64,000 bases of DNA, taken from the NCBI GenBank assembly GCA_963580285.1, contig OY757021.1, positions 94,165,221-94,229,220 of the forward strand, given 5' to 3'. The notes beneath the pieces are model-generated. The model was not told the origin of the DNA and made no database searches. It saw only the letters and a list, made by a program, of their open reading frames with translations. The position numbers were made by a program, and so were the translations under genes. The stretch's first letter is position 1. Each line of letters begins with the position of its first letter. Source of the stretch: Lucinisca nassula. Taxonomy: Eukaryota; Mollusca; Bivalvia; Lucinida; Lucinidae. Below are positions 43,446 to 55,616 of this stretch, one piece after another.

Positions 43446-43683
43446 TGCCGGTAGGATACCAGGTTCAGAACTGGGATACCATGCTGCACCTGTACGATTC
43501 AAGGAGTTGGCCTAGGATACCCTGCTGCATCAGTGGGATAATAGGATAAGGTCTGGAATGCTGTCCTCCACCGGAAGGAAGCCAGGATCAGATCTTGGAT
43601 ACTAGAATCATGCATGAGATACCGTGCTGGATCAGTAAGATTCCAGGATCAGGCCATGGATATCATACTGATCAAATAAGAAT
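43446..43683. repeat. Short degenerate repeat (GGGATACCATGCTG type)
   Basis: Five to six imperfect units of roughly 35-45 bases around GGATAC-CA-G and GCTGCATCAG. No coding signal. Confidence 0.45.
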
Positions 43684-43719
43684 ATTGGTTTCATTGAGTG
43701 ACAGGGCTTGAGATGTCAT
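43684..43719 (+). mobile_element. SINE S3, left piece, split by HL9
   Basis: TTGGTTTCATTGAGTGACAG and GGCTTGAGATGTCAT match S3; the copy continues at 45531. Confidence 0.8.
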
Positions 43720-45530
43720 TATACCCCCGGCATACGAAGTATGCCATGGGGGTATATAGTTTTTGTCTTTTCCGTCTGTCTGTCCGTAAACAATTATTTT
43801 GTGTCAAAGATATCTCAGGAACTGCTTCACATAGAAACTTGAAATTTTGCACACATGATCAGTATGACTACTTGTATTGTGGGAAAGAAAATAAGGGCCA
43901 AGGGGTCAGGCCTTTTAGAGTTATTTCCCTTTGTAGTTCTTGCAGTTTAATAGTGTATATTTTTATCTTGTGTCAAAGATTTCTCAATAACTACTGTACA
44001 TAGAAACTTGAAATTTTGCAAACATGATCAGTATGACTAGTTGTATTGTGGGAAAGAAAATAAGGGCCAAGGGGTCAGGCCTTTTAGAGTTATTTCCCTT
44101 TGTAGTTCTTGTAAACAATTATTTTGTGTCAAAGATATCTCAGGAACTGCTTCACATAGAAACTTGAAATTTTGCACACGAGATCAGTATGACTACTTGT
44201 ATTGTTGGAAAGAAAATAAGGGCCAAGGGGTCAGGCCTTTTAGAGTTATTTCCCTTTGTAGTTCTTGCTGTTTAATAGTGTATATTTTTTTCTTGTTTCA
44301 AAGATTTCTCAATAACTACTGTACATAGAAACTTGAAATTTTGCAAACATGATCAGTATGACTAGTTGTATTGTGGGAAAGAAAATAAGGGCCAAGGGGT
44401 CAGGCCTTTTAGAGTTATTTCCCTTTGTAGTTCTTGTAAACAATTATTTTGTGTCAAAGATATCTCAGGAACTGCTTCACATAGAAACTTGAAATTTTGC
44501 ACACATGATCAGTATGACTACTTGTATTGTGGGAAAGAAAATAAGGGCCAAGGGGTCAGGCCTTTTAGAGTTATTTCCCTTTGTAGTTCTTGCTGTTTAA
44601 TAGTGTATATTTTTTCTTGTGTCAAAGATTTCTCAATAACTACTGTACATAGAAACTTGAAATTTTGCAAACATGATCAGTATGACTAGTTGTATTGTGG
44701 GAAAGAAAATAAGGGCCAAGGGGTCAGGCCTTTTAGAGTTATTTCCCTTTGAAGTTCTTGCTGTAGTGTATATTTTTATTATATTGTGTCAAAGATTTCT
44801 CAATAACTACTGTACATTGAGACTTAAAATTTGGTAGCAACAACCAGTATGACTAGTTGCATTGTGGGAAAGAAAATAAGGGCCAAGGGGTCAGGCCTTT
44901 TAGAGTTATTTCCCTTTGTAGTTCTTGCTGTAGTGTATATTTTTATTATTTTGTGTCAAAGATTTCTCAATAACTACTGTACATTGAGACTTAAAATTTG
45001 GTAGCAACAACCAGTATGACTACTTGTATTTACGGGAAAGAAAAAAGGGGCCAAGGGACCAGGACCAGGGCTATTGGAGTTATTTCCCTTTCTAATTCTT
45101 GCTATTTTAAAATGTAATTTTCCACATAACTTCTGTACCGGTCTCAATATTTTCTTGTAGTGTATATTTTTATTTTGTGTCAAAGATTTCTCAATAACTA
45201 CTTTACATAGAAACTTGAAATTTCGCAAACATGATCAGTATGACTAGTTGTATTGTGGGAAAGAAAATAAGGGCCAAGGGGTCAGGCCTTTTAGAGTTAT
45301 TTCCCTTTGTAGTTCTTGCTGTTTAATAGTGTATATTTTTATTATTTTGTGTCAAAGATTTCTCAATAACTACTGTACATAGAGACTTAAAATTTGGTGG
45401 CAACAACCAGTATGACTACTTGTATGGAATGTGGCATGTATATGCAAAGAACCTTTTGCTATTGCCATTTTCAACTCAGGCGATGGCACTGGCCGGGGGT
45501 ATATGTGCCCCACTGGGCACTTTGTCTAGT
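43720..45530 (-). mobile_element. Helentron-like element HL9, exact insertion in SINE S3
   Basis: On the minus strand it starts ACTAGACAAAGTGCCCAGTG (5' hairpin GTGCCC/GGGCAC), then ATATACCCCCGG; it ends with the hairpin GGCATACTTCGTATGCCGGG and GGTATA. The core is two alternating unit types forming a 325-base higher-order repeat at least three times (43790-44760), then single units. A TCTG microsatellite lies at 43775-43790. Joining 43719 to 45531 restores the S3 sequence with no base lost or gained. Confidence 0.88.
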
Positions 45531-45636
45531 TTCATCTCAATGCCAGGTAAAAGTCACACAAAATTGGAAGCAACGTCTCCAAAATGACCTATTCAGTGTT
45601 GACAGGGATTTTAAACCTCAATTCAAAGAAATATAA
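45531..45636 (+). mobile_element. SINE S3, right piece
   Basis: TTCATCTCAATGCCAGGTAA to the diverged tail GACAGGGATTTTAAACCTC. It continues 43684-43719. Confidence 0.8.
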
Positions 45637-46020
45637 GCTCACCTGAGCCTGTTATCCGATTACATATATAGTCCTGTGAGAGATATAGTCCTGCACATCA
45701 GCTCACTGAGGGGGATATTTGACCAAAGTTTAAAGAAAATTCTTCCAGGGATAAAGGAGATATGGAATGGATACAAAATCCAAAGATTCAAACTTGTGAC
45801 CTTCAACTGTGACCTTGACATTGAGTTGGCATAATTTATTTATGGATTCTGCACATCAGCTCACTGAAAGGAATATTTGACCAAAGTTCAATGAAAATCT
45901 GTCAAAGGATTCAGGAGATAATGAGCAGACAAGAAAGTGTGAAGGACAGACAGGGGAATCGACAGACAGACAAAGGCCATTCCTATAATCCCAGCCCTGC
46001 TCTGCTGCAGGGGATTAAAT
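45637..46020 (+). repeat. Degenerate Helentron-like remnant
   Basis: AAGCTCACCTGAGCC near the left, two core units with GCACATCAGCTCACTGA and ATATTTGACCAAAGTT, a GACAGACA microsatellite (45945-45975) and a GCTCTGCTGCAGGGGATTA end. The same layout as the HL families but eroded. Confidence 0.45.
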
Positions 46021-46127
46021 CAAAGCACTGAGAGTACTGCTGGGATGATTGTCTCCAAGTATAGGTAGGAGAACTAGTCCTGGACTGTGATTTAAACTTT
46101 TCATTTAACCCTAAAATTCTGGTTTTT

Positions 46128-46198
46128 AAGCAAATAATGTAGATCTTGATCAGAGGCCATGTTCTGTGGTGTGTGGTCTGGGTTTACCCTGTTTGCCT
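46128..46198. repeat. Hairpin module
   Basis: GCAAATAATGTAGATCTTGA and GGTTTACCCTGTTTGCC arms; diverged. Confidence 0.5.
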
Positions 46199-46242
46199 AG
46201 CCCAACATATGATTTCAAGATAACCCTCTTAAGCAACACTCT

Positions 46243-46421
46243 TAGAAGCCTCTGGGGTGTAGTGGATAAGCTACTCGCCTCATAAACTAGGGGCTGTGGT
46301 TTCAATCCTGGGCTTCTTCGGACATTCAGATGAGTCTTTAAACCCAGGTCCCGTCTCTGTATGACCTTAGCTGTTGGTGGGATGTAAAACTCAAATACAC
46401 TCGCACTCGCACAACTCTCTG
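46243..46421 (+). mobile_element. tRNA-derived SINE S1, copy 2
   Basis: AGAAGCCTCTGGGGTGTAGT, GTCCCGTCTCTGTATGACC and the tail GGGATGTAAAACTCAAA with CACTCG repeats. Confidence 0.75.
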
Positions 46422-46651
46422 ACCTCACTGCGGCTATTTTCTATAAAAAAAGTTAATTTGACAGGTTAGTGGAAAGTCACATGGACTTCAGCAATGAGGA
46501 GCTTTACTGTTTAGAAACTGGGTTGATTGACAAACAATCAACCCAAAAATAGCCATGTTATTTGTTCCACTATGGAGTCAGAGTGTTTCGTACATTTAAG
46601 AGAGTTATCTATAAAATCTGAACTGGAATCATGTGTTTGGTTTGGCAAACA

Positions 46652-46885
46652 TAGTAGGTCCAGATCAAATGAGTGAGTGTGTTTGATTTTTACCTCTCAC
46701 CAACAGCTAAGGTCATAAGGAGACGGGACCTCGGTTTAAAGACTCATCCGAAAGTCTGGAGAAGCCCGGGATCGATCCTCGATCCCTGGTGGATCCATCC
46801 TCGATCCCTGGTTTACAAGGCGAGTAGCATAACCACTAAATCACAGAGGCTTCTTCATCTAATCAGTGTCTACACTGTTTGCCTT
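46652..46885. repeat. Hairpin module split by SINE S1
   Basis: The left arm GGCAAACATAGTAGGTCCAG (46653) and right arm ATCAGTGTCTACACTGTTTG (46863) are separated by an inverted S1 copy. Confidence 0.65.
46680..46853 (-). mobile_element. tRNA-derived SINE S1, copy 3
   Basis: The inverse orientation: CTCACCAACAGCTAAGGTCA, GGGATCGATCC box B and the head end GAGGCTTCTTC on the right. An internal 25-base duplication (TCGATCCCTGGT and neighbours) at 46776-46812 lengthens the head. Confidence 0.75.
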
Positions 46886-47083
46886 AGGTACAAGAACTAA
46901 AGGATTTACCGAAACAGTCCCAAGTTCTCATTCATGACCATTTTCCCAGCCTGTACGCAGACAATCGGCCAATCAGTGCTGTCAGTGCTTTAATTTATTC
47001 ACACTCACACCCATTCACCCTTGTGTTTCTGGAGTGCACTCTTCCTTCACTGAAGTTTGGAACATCCATTCTTCTAAATAGGG

Positions 47084-47279
47084 TGGCTAGCAGGCAAAGC
47101 TGTGTGAGTCAGACTATCCATGCTTATAAACCCTAATGGTTTCATTGGGTGACTGGGCTTGAGATGTCATTTCATCTCAGTGTCGGGTAATAAAAGTCCC
47201 ACAAAACTGGAAGCAATGTCTCCAAAATGACCAATACAATGTTGAGGGGGGCGTTAAATCGCAAATCGAACAAACAAAA
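47084..47279 (+). mobile_element. SINE S3, 5'-truncated copy
   Basis: From AGGCAAAGCTGTGTGAGTCA to the tail GGCGTTAAATCGCAAATCG with AAAC repeats. It is followed by an 18-base scrap of the HL5 core (GATCCCCACCTAAAAA). Confidence 0.75.
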
Positions 47280-47297
47280 GATCCCCACCTAAAAAAA

Positions 47298-48580
47298 TAG
47301 CCATCGGAAGAGATGGCAAATCCCCCGACCAAAAGCCAATATGGCCTTCAGAAGATTGTTCACCAATAGAAAGTGCACCAGAATTGAACCAGCAATATAT
47401 CACAAAAGTATTGCAGTTATTGCCACCGCAAGATTATACTGTCAGGGGAGATAACTAAAAAACCAGGGCACTCGGAAATGTGGTTCTTGCGCATGACATG
47501 CCTGCTTAAGCTCATGTATTTCTTACAAAGTACATTACCATCAATATGTCTCAAAAGGTATTGGAGATATGGTGATCACAAGCTGGTGTTACTGTTAAAT
47601 TGGAAGGGTAGATAACTCAAATACCACAGCACCAACAGTTGTGGTTCTTGCATATGACATCCCTTCTGTACCTTGTATACAATTGTGCCAAGTTCCTTCA
47701 ATATATCTCAAAGGGTGTTGGAGTTATGGACCACACAAGGTTATATTGCAAGGGGAGATAACTAAAAAACAGAGCACCCAGAGTTGTAATTCTTGGGCAT
47801 GACACACCTGCTTAACCTCATGTACATCTGCATCACGTACCACCAATATGTCTCAAAGGGTATTGGAGGTACGATGATCACAAGGTTGTCATACTGTTAT
47901 ATTGGAAGGGGACATAACTCAAATATCATAACACCCAGAGTTGTGGTTCTTAGGCATGAAGCTCCGTCTCAATGTTGCATACAATTGTGCCAAGTACCAT
48001 CAATATATCTCAAAGGTATTATAGTTATGGCCATCACAAGGTTATATTGTCAGGGGATATAATTAAAAAAAACCAGGGCACCCAGAGTTGTGGTTCTTGC
48101 ACGTGACACATCTGCTTAACCTCATGTACAACTGTACCAAGTATCATCAATATATCTCAAAGAGTGTTGGAGATGTGGCCATCACAAGGTAGTGTTTCTA
48201 TATTATTGGAAGGGGAGATAAATAAAAAACCATGGCACCCAGAGTTGTGGTTTTTGTGCATGACACGCTGTCTCAGCCTTGTGAACAACTGTGCCAGGTA
48301 CCATCAATATATCTGAAAGGGTATTTGAGTTATGGCCATCACAAAGTAGTCATTCTATTTTATTAAAAGGGGAGATAACTAAAGAAGTATGGCATCCAGA
48401 GTTCTGGTTCTTGCACATGACACGCCGTCTCGGCCTTGTGAACAATTGTGCCAATAACCATCAATGAATCTCAAAGGGTATAGGAGTTATGGCCATCACA
48501 AGGTTGCGTCTACAGACGGACAGACGGACGGATGCCAGGCTGATCGCCATATCCCCCGAACCTATTTGGTCCATGGGATA
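47298..48580 (+). mobile_element. Helentron-like element HL10
   Basis: 5' hairpin GCCATCGGAAGAGATGGC, then AAATCCCCCGA; 3' end ATCCCCCGAACCTATTTGG and CCATGGGATA. The core is about eight units of 150 bases with ATATCTCAAAGGGTATTGGA and CACCCAGAGTTGTGGTTCTT. A GGAC microsatellite lies at 48515-48533. It is inserted in an HL5 unit; the exact left border is uncertain by a few A residues. Confidence 0.65.
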
Positions 48581-51500
48581 AAAATATATATATTCTTGTT
48601 TCTTATGATGAGATGCATTCAGTGACACCAGCCAGGGGTCCCCTGGGATGTGCCCAGGCCATGCCCCACCCCCTCCACTTTGTAAAAGGCCAAATATCTC
48701 AGAAACCATTTAGATCTCTACCCCTAAACCATATATATTCTTGTTCCTTATAATAAAATGCATTCCAAGGACATCAACCTAGGGGTCTCCAGGGGTGCGC
48801 CGGGGCCATGCCCCACCCCTTCACTTCATAAAAGGCGATATATCTCAGAAACCTTTCAGATCCTAACGCAAAAACAATATATATTCTTGTTTCTGATGAT
48901 AAGATGCATTCAGTGACACCAACCTGGGGGTCCACTGGGATGTGTCCGGGCCATGCCCCACTCCCTCCAGTTTCCCTAATATCTCAGGAACTGTTCAGAT
49001 CCCCAACCCTAAACCATATACACATGTATATTATTGTTCCTTATGATAAGACACATTCAGTGATACCAACTTAGGGGTCTCCCAGGTTGCGCTGGGGCCA
49101 TGCCCCATCCCACCACTTCATAATAGGCGATACAGCTCAGAAACCATTCAGATCCCCACCCCAAAGCCATATATATTCTTGTTTCTTATGATATGACGCA
49201 TTCAGTGAAAACCAACCTGGGGTCCCCTGGGATGTGCCCAGGCCATGCCCAACCCTCTCCACTCCATAAAAGGCCCAGTATCTCAGAAACCATTCAGATC
49301 CCAACCCCTAAACCATATATATTCTTGTTCCTTATGACACGATACATTCAGTGATTCCAATCTAGGGGTCTCCCAGCGTGCGCCTGGGCCATGCCCCACC
49401 CCTTTACTTCATAAATGGCGATATATCTGAGAAACCTTTCAGATCCCCACCTAAAAACCATATAATTATATTCTTGTTTCTTATGATAAGACGCATTCAG
49501 TGACACCAACTTTGGGGTCCACTGGGATGTGCCTGGGTCATGCCCCACTCCCTCCACTTCATAAAAGGCGATACATCTCAGAAACCATTCAGATCCCCAC
49601 CCCAAAGCCATATATATTCTTGTTTCTTATGATATGACGCATTCAGTGATTCCAATCTAGGGGTCTCCCAGCATGCGCCTGGGCCATGCCCCACCCCTCC
49701 ACTTCATAAATGGCGATATATCTGAGAAACCTTTCAGATCCTCACCTAAAAACCATATATATTCTTGTTTCTTATGATAAGACGCATTCAGTGACACCAA
49801 CTTTGGGGTCCACTGGGATGTGCCTGTGTCATGCCCCACTCCCTCTAGTTCGTAAAAGGCCCAACATCTCAGAAACCGTTCAGATCCCTGCCACTAAACC
49901 ATATATATTCTTGTTCCTTATGATAAGACACATTCAGTGATACCAACTTAGGGGTCTCCCAGGTTGCGCTGGGGCCATGCCCCACCCCACCACTTCATAA
50001 AAGGCGATACATCTCAGAAACCATTCAGATCCCCACCCCAAAGCCATATATATTCTTGTTTCTTGTGATATGACGCATTCAGTGACACCAACCTGGGGTC
50101 CCCTGGGATGGGCCTGGGCCATGCCCCACCCCCTCCACTCCATAAAAGGCCCAATATCTCAGAAACCTTTCAGATCCCCACCCCTAAACCATATATATTC
50201 TTGTTCCTTATGATAAGACACATTCAGTGATTCCAATCTAGGGGTCTCCCAGCGTGCGCCTGGGCCATGCCCCACCCCTCCACTTCATAAATGGCGATAT
50301 ATCTGAGAAACCTTTCAGATCCCCACCTAAAAACCATATAATTATATTCTTGTTTCTTATGATAAGACGCATTCAGTGACATCAACTTGGGGGTCCACTG
50401 GGATGTGCCCGGGGTCATGCCCCATCCTTCTCCAGTTCGTAAAAGGCCCAACATCTCAGAAACCATTCAGATTCCTGCCCCTAAACCATATATATTCTTG
50501 TTCCTTATGATAAGACACATTCAGTAATACCAACCTAGGGATCTCCCAGGGTGTGCTGGGGCCATGCCTCACCTCACCACTTCATAAAAGGTGATATATC
50601 TCAGAAACCATTCAGAGACCCACCCCAAAACAATACAATATCCTTGTTTCTTACGATATGATTCATTCAAGGACACCAACCTGGGGGTCAACTGGGATGT
50701 GTCCTGGCCATGCCCAACCCCCTCCACTCCATAAAAGGCCCAATATCGCAGAAACCGTTCAGATCCCCACCCCTAAACCATATATATTCTTGTTCCTTAT
50801 GATAAGACACATTCAGTGATTCCAATCTAGGGGTCTCCCAGGGCGTGCAGGCCATGCCCGACCCCTCCACTTCATAAAAGGCAATATATCTCTGAAACAT
50901 TTCAGATCCCCACCCAAAAACCATATATATTCTTGTTTCTTATGATAAGACCCATTCAGTTTAACCAACCTGGGGGCCTCTTGGATGTGCCCAGGCACCT
51001 CCTCCACTTTGTAAAAGGCCCCGTTTCTCAGAAACCATTTAGCACCCCACCCCTAAACCTTATATATTTTTGTTCCTTAAGATAAGACACATTCAGTGAT
51101 ACCAACCTAGGGGTCTCCCGGGGTGTGTAGGGGCCATGCCCAACCCGTCAACTTCATAAAAGGCTATATATCTCAGAAACCGTTCAGATCCCTGCCCCTA
51201 AACCATATATATTCTTGTTCCTTTTGATAAGACACATTCAGTGATACCAACTTAGGGGTCTCCCAGGTTGCGCTGGGGCCATGCCCCACCCCACCACTTA
51301 ATAAAAAGGCGATACATCTCAGAAACCATTCAGATCCCCACCCCAAAGCCATATATATTCTTGTTTCTTATGATATGACGCATTCAGTGACACCAACCTG
51401 GGGTCCCCTGGGATGTGCCTGGGCCATGCCCAACCCCCTCCACTCCATAAAAGGCCCAATATCTCAGAAACCGTTCAGATCCCCACCCCTAAACCATATA

Positions 51501-52184
51501 TATTCTTGTTCCTTATGATAAGACACATTCAGTGATTCCAATCTAGGGGTCTCCCAGCGTGTGCCTGGGCCATGCCCCACCCCTCCACTTCATAAATGGC
51601 GATATATCTGAGAAACCTTTCAGATCCCCACCTAAAAACCATATAATTATATTCTTGTTTCTTATGATAAGACGCATTCAGTGACATCAACTTGGGGGTC
51701 CACTGGGATGTGCCCGGGGTCATGCCCCATCCTTCTCCAGTTCGTAAAAGGCCCAACATCTCAGAAACCATTCAGATTCCTGCCCCTAAACCATATATAT
51801 CTTGTTCCTTATGATAAGACACATTCAGTGATACCAACCTAGGGATCTCCCAGGGTGTGCTGGGGCCATGCCGCACCTCACCACTTCATAAAAGGTGATA
51901 TACATGTATCTCAGAAACCATTCAGAGACCCACCCCAAAACAATACAATGTTCTTGTTTCTTACGATATGATTCATTCAACGACACCAACCTGGGGGTCC
52001 ACTGGGATGTGTCCTGTCCATGCCCAACCCCCTCCACTCCATAAAAGACCCAATATCTCAGAAACCGTTCAGATCCCCACCCCTAAACCATATATATTCT
52101 TGTTCCTTATGATAAGACACATTCAGTGATTCCAATCTGAGGTCTCCCAGGGCGTGCCGGCCATTCCCCACCCCTCCACTTCAT
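48581..52184 (-). mobile_element. Helentron-like HL5 core array, copy 2 (left part)
   Basis: The reverse complement of the core at 25816-27832: about 25 units of 140-150 bases with CATATATATTCTTGTTCCTT, GATAAGACACATTCAGTGAT and CCATGCCCCACCCC. Two unit types alternate (TTCCTTATGATAAGACAC against TTTCTTATGATAAGACGC), so a dimeric higher order exists. The segment around 50180-50560 recurs almost unchanged at 51490-51870. HL11 interrupts the array at 52185; it continues at 62894. Confidence 0.8.
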
Positions 52185-55100
52185 ACAAGAGGGCCCAATG
52201 GCCCTATATTGCTCACCTGTGTACCAGAGAAAAAGTGTAGGAGACCACTTGACATTGCTACATACTAAATATCTGAGCTCTGGACCTTATGGCTTTGTAG
52301 AAGAAGATTTTAGAATTTTTTTTCCAGTATAAGTCCATGGGTCAATTTTGACCCAAAAGGCATGGCTGGCAGGATTTATGTAAGCGACCATTTTATGTTG
52401 CTATATACTAAATATCTAAGGTCCATACTTCATGGTTTCAGAGAAGAATATTTTTTAAGCTTTTTTTTTCAATTATAAGTTTATTGGAGTTAAGAAGCCA
52501 CAGGATTTGGCTAATTTGAACCCCAGGGGCAAGACTCAGGCAGGATTCATGTAGGCAACCACTCCACATTGCTACATGCTAAATACCAAAGCTCTGGGTC
52601 TTATGGTTTCAGAGAAGAATATTTTTGAAGTTTTTTTTCCATTTTAAGTTTTTTTTCCATTTTAAGTACATGGTAGCTAATGGGCAATGGGCATGGCCAA
52701 TTCCGGCCCGAGGGGCATGATTGGCAGGATTTATGTAGGTTACCACTTGCCGTTGCTACATGGTAAATATCTAAGCTCTGGGCCCTGTGGTTTCAGAGAA
52801 GAAGATTTTTGAAGCTTTTTTCCATTATGAGTCTCTGGGAGCTAAGGGGCCGCAGATCGTGGCCCATTTGGACCCCAAGGGCATGCTTGGCAGGATTTAT
52901 GTAGGTGACCACTTGCCGTTGCTACATGGTAAAATATCTAAGCTCTGGGCCCTGTGGTTTCAGAGAAGAAGATTTTTGAAGATTTTTTCCATTATGAGTC
53001 AATGGGAGCAAAGGGGTCACAAGGCTTGGCCTATTTGGACCCCAAGGGCATGCTTGGCAGGATTTATGTAGGTGACCACTTGCCGTTGCTATAATGCTAA
53101 ATACTAAGCTCTGGGCCCTGTGGTTTCAGAGAAGAAGAGTTTTGAAGCTTTTTTCCATTAGGAGTCTATGGGAGCTAAGGGGCCCCAGGGCGTTGACCAT
53201 TTGGACCCCAGGGGCATGATTGGCAGGATTCATGTAGGTGACCATTTGCCGTTGCTACATGCTAAATATATAAGCTCTGGGCCCTGTGGTTTCAGAGTAG
53301 AAGATTTTTGAAGCTTTTTCCATTAGGAGTCTATTGGGGTATGGGCCACGGGTATGGCCCATTTGGACCCCAGGGGCATGATTGGCAGGATTTATGTAGG
53401 TGACCACTTGCCGTTGCTACATGCTAAATATCATAGCTCTGGGCCCTGTGGTGTCAGAGAAGAAGATTTTTTAAGCTTTTTTCCATTATGAGTCTATGGG
53501 AGCTAAGGGGCCCCTAGGCGTGGCCCATTTGGATCCCAGGGGTATGATTGGCAGGAATTATGTAGGTGACCACTTGCTGTTGCTACATGCTAAATATCTA
53601 AGCTCTGGACCCTGTGGTTTCAGAGATGATTTTTGAAGCTTTTTTTCCCCATTATAAGTCTATGGGAGCTAAGGGGCCCCAGGGTGTGACCAATTTGGAC
53701 CCCAGGGGCATGATTGGCAGGATTTATGTAGGTGACCACTTGACATTGTGACAAGCTAATTATCTAAGCTCTGGGCCCTGTGGTTTCAGAGAAGAAGATT
53801 TTTGAAGCTTTTTTCCATTGTGAGTCTATGGGAGCTAAGAGGGTCCCAGGGTTTGGCCCATTTGGATCCCAGGGGTATGATTGGCAGGATTTATGTAGGT
53901 GAACAGTTGTCATTGCCACATGCTAAATATCTAAGCGCTGGGCTCTGTGGTTTCAGAGAAGAAGATTTTTGAAGCTTTTTTTCCATAATGAGTCTATGGG
54001 AGCTAAGGGGCCCTGGGGCATGGCCCATTTGGACCCCAGGGGCATGATTGGTAGGATTTATGTAGGTGACCACTTGCCATTGCTACATGCTAAATATCTA
54101 AGCTCTGGGCCCTGTGGTTTCAGAGAAGAAGATTTTTGAAGCTTTTTTTCCAATATGAGTCTATAGGAGCTAAGGGGCCCCGGGGCGTGGCCCGTTTGGA
54201 CCCCAGGGGCATGATTGGCAGGGAGTATGCATGTGACCACTTGCCGTTGCTTCCTGCTAAATGTCTAAGCTCTGGGCCCTGTGCTTTCAGGGTAGAAGAT
54301 TTTTGAAGCTTTTTTTTCCATTATGAGTCTTTGGGAGCAAAGGGGCCCCAGGGTGTGGCCAATTTAGAACCCAGGGGCATTATTGGCAGGAATTATGTAG
54401 GTGACATCTTGCTATTGCTACATGCTGAGCTCTGGGCTCTGTGGTTTCAGAGAAGAAGCTTTTTTCCATTATGAGTCTCTAGGAGCTAAGGGGCCCGGGG
54501 GCGTGGCCCGTTTGGACCCCCGGGGCATGATTGGCAGGAATTATGTAGGTGACCACTTGCCTTTGCTACATCATACATGCTAAATATCAAAGCTTTGGGC
54601 CCTGTGGTTTCAGAGAAGAAGATTTTTTAAGCTTTTTAGCTCGCCTGTACGAAGTACAAGGAGAGCTATTGTTGTCACCTCGGATGGTGTGCGCGTGTGC
54701 GTTTGCGTTTGCGTTTGCGTTCCCGTCACACTGCGTTTAAGTTTTTCAAATGCTTGTATCTCAACAGTCACTCATCACAGACCACTCATATTTGGAACTT
54801 AAGTACCTGGGAGGGTCCTCTGATGTTCAAAGAGAACAGACCCCTGGGTTCATGCCCCGGGGTGGGGCTAGGGGTCAAAATCTAGAACACCTTTGTAATT
54901 CTGTGTTAAAGTTTTTGAAATGCTTATATCTCAACAGTCACTCATCACAAAGCATTCATATTTACAACTTGGATACATGGGAGTGTCTTCTGAGATTCCA
55001 AGACAACACACCCCTGGGTTCATGCCTGGGATTGGGGATGGGGTGGGGCTGGGGGTCAAAATCTAGGACACCTTTGTAATTTGTTGTATACCTTTCTATT

Positions 55101-55519
55101 ATACTAACGAGTTATAGACACAATTGGTTATACATCAGCCAATCAAGTGACATTGGTTCAAGTGTAAAAGGGTGAAGGTCATGGTGACCTACATTTCACG
55201 GTCCAGTGATTTTGCCTTATATCTTGAAGTCTATTTGTTGGAGAAATGTCATACCTGGGATATTAGTTCCATGTGACTCCACGATTGACCTCAAAATATA
55301 TCTAGGTCACTGTGACCTATATTTCATGGTTCAGCGATTTTGCCTATTATCTCGAATACTATTTGATGGAGAAATGTCATTCCTGGATAATTAGTTCCAT
55401 ATGACCCAATAATTGACCGCAAAATATATCTAGGTCATGATGACCTACATTTCACGGTCCAGTGATTTTGTCTATTATCTTGAATACTATTTGATGGAGA
55501 AATGTTATACCTGGGTTAT

Positions 55520-55574
55520 TATGTCTCCCCCGAAAAAAATTTTTTCGGAGAGACATATTGTTTTTCCCCCGGGC

Positions 55575-55616
<42 letters not shown>

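Noticed and set aside
43698..44689. Three similar 95-107 codon plus frames (MYCGKENKGQ...)
   Set aside because: Spaced by exactly the 325-base HL9 period; a by-product of the repeat.
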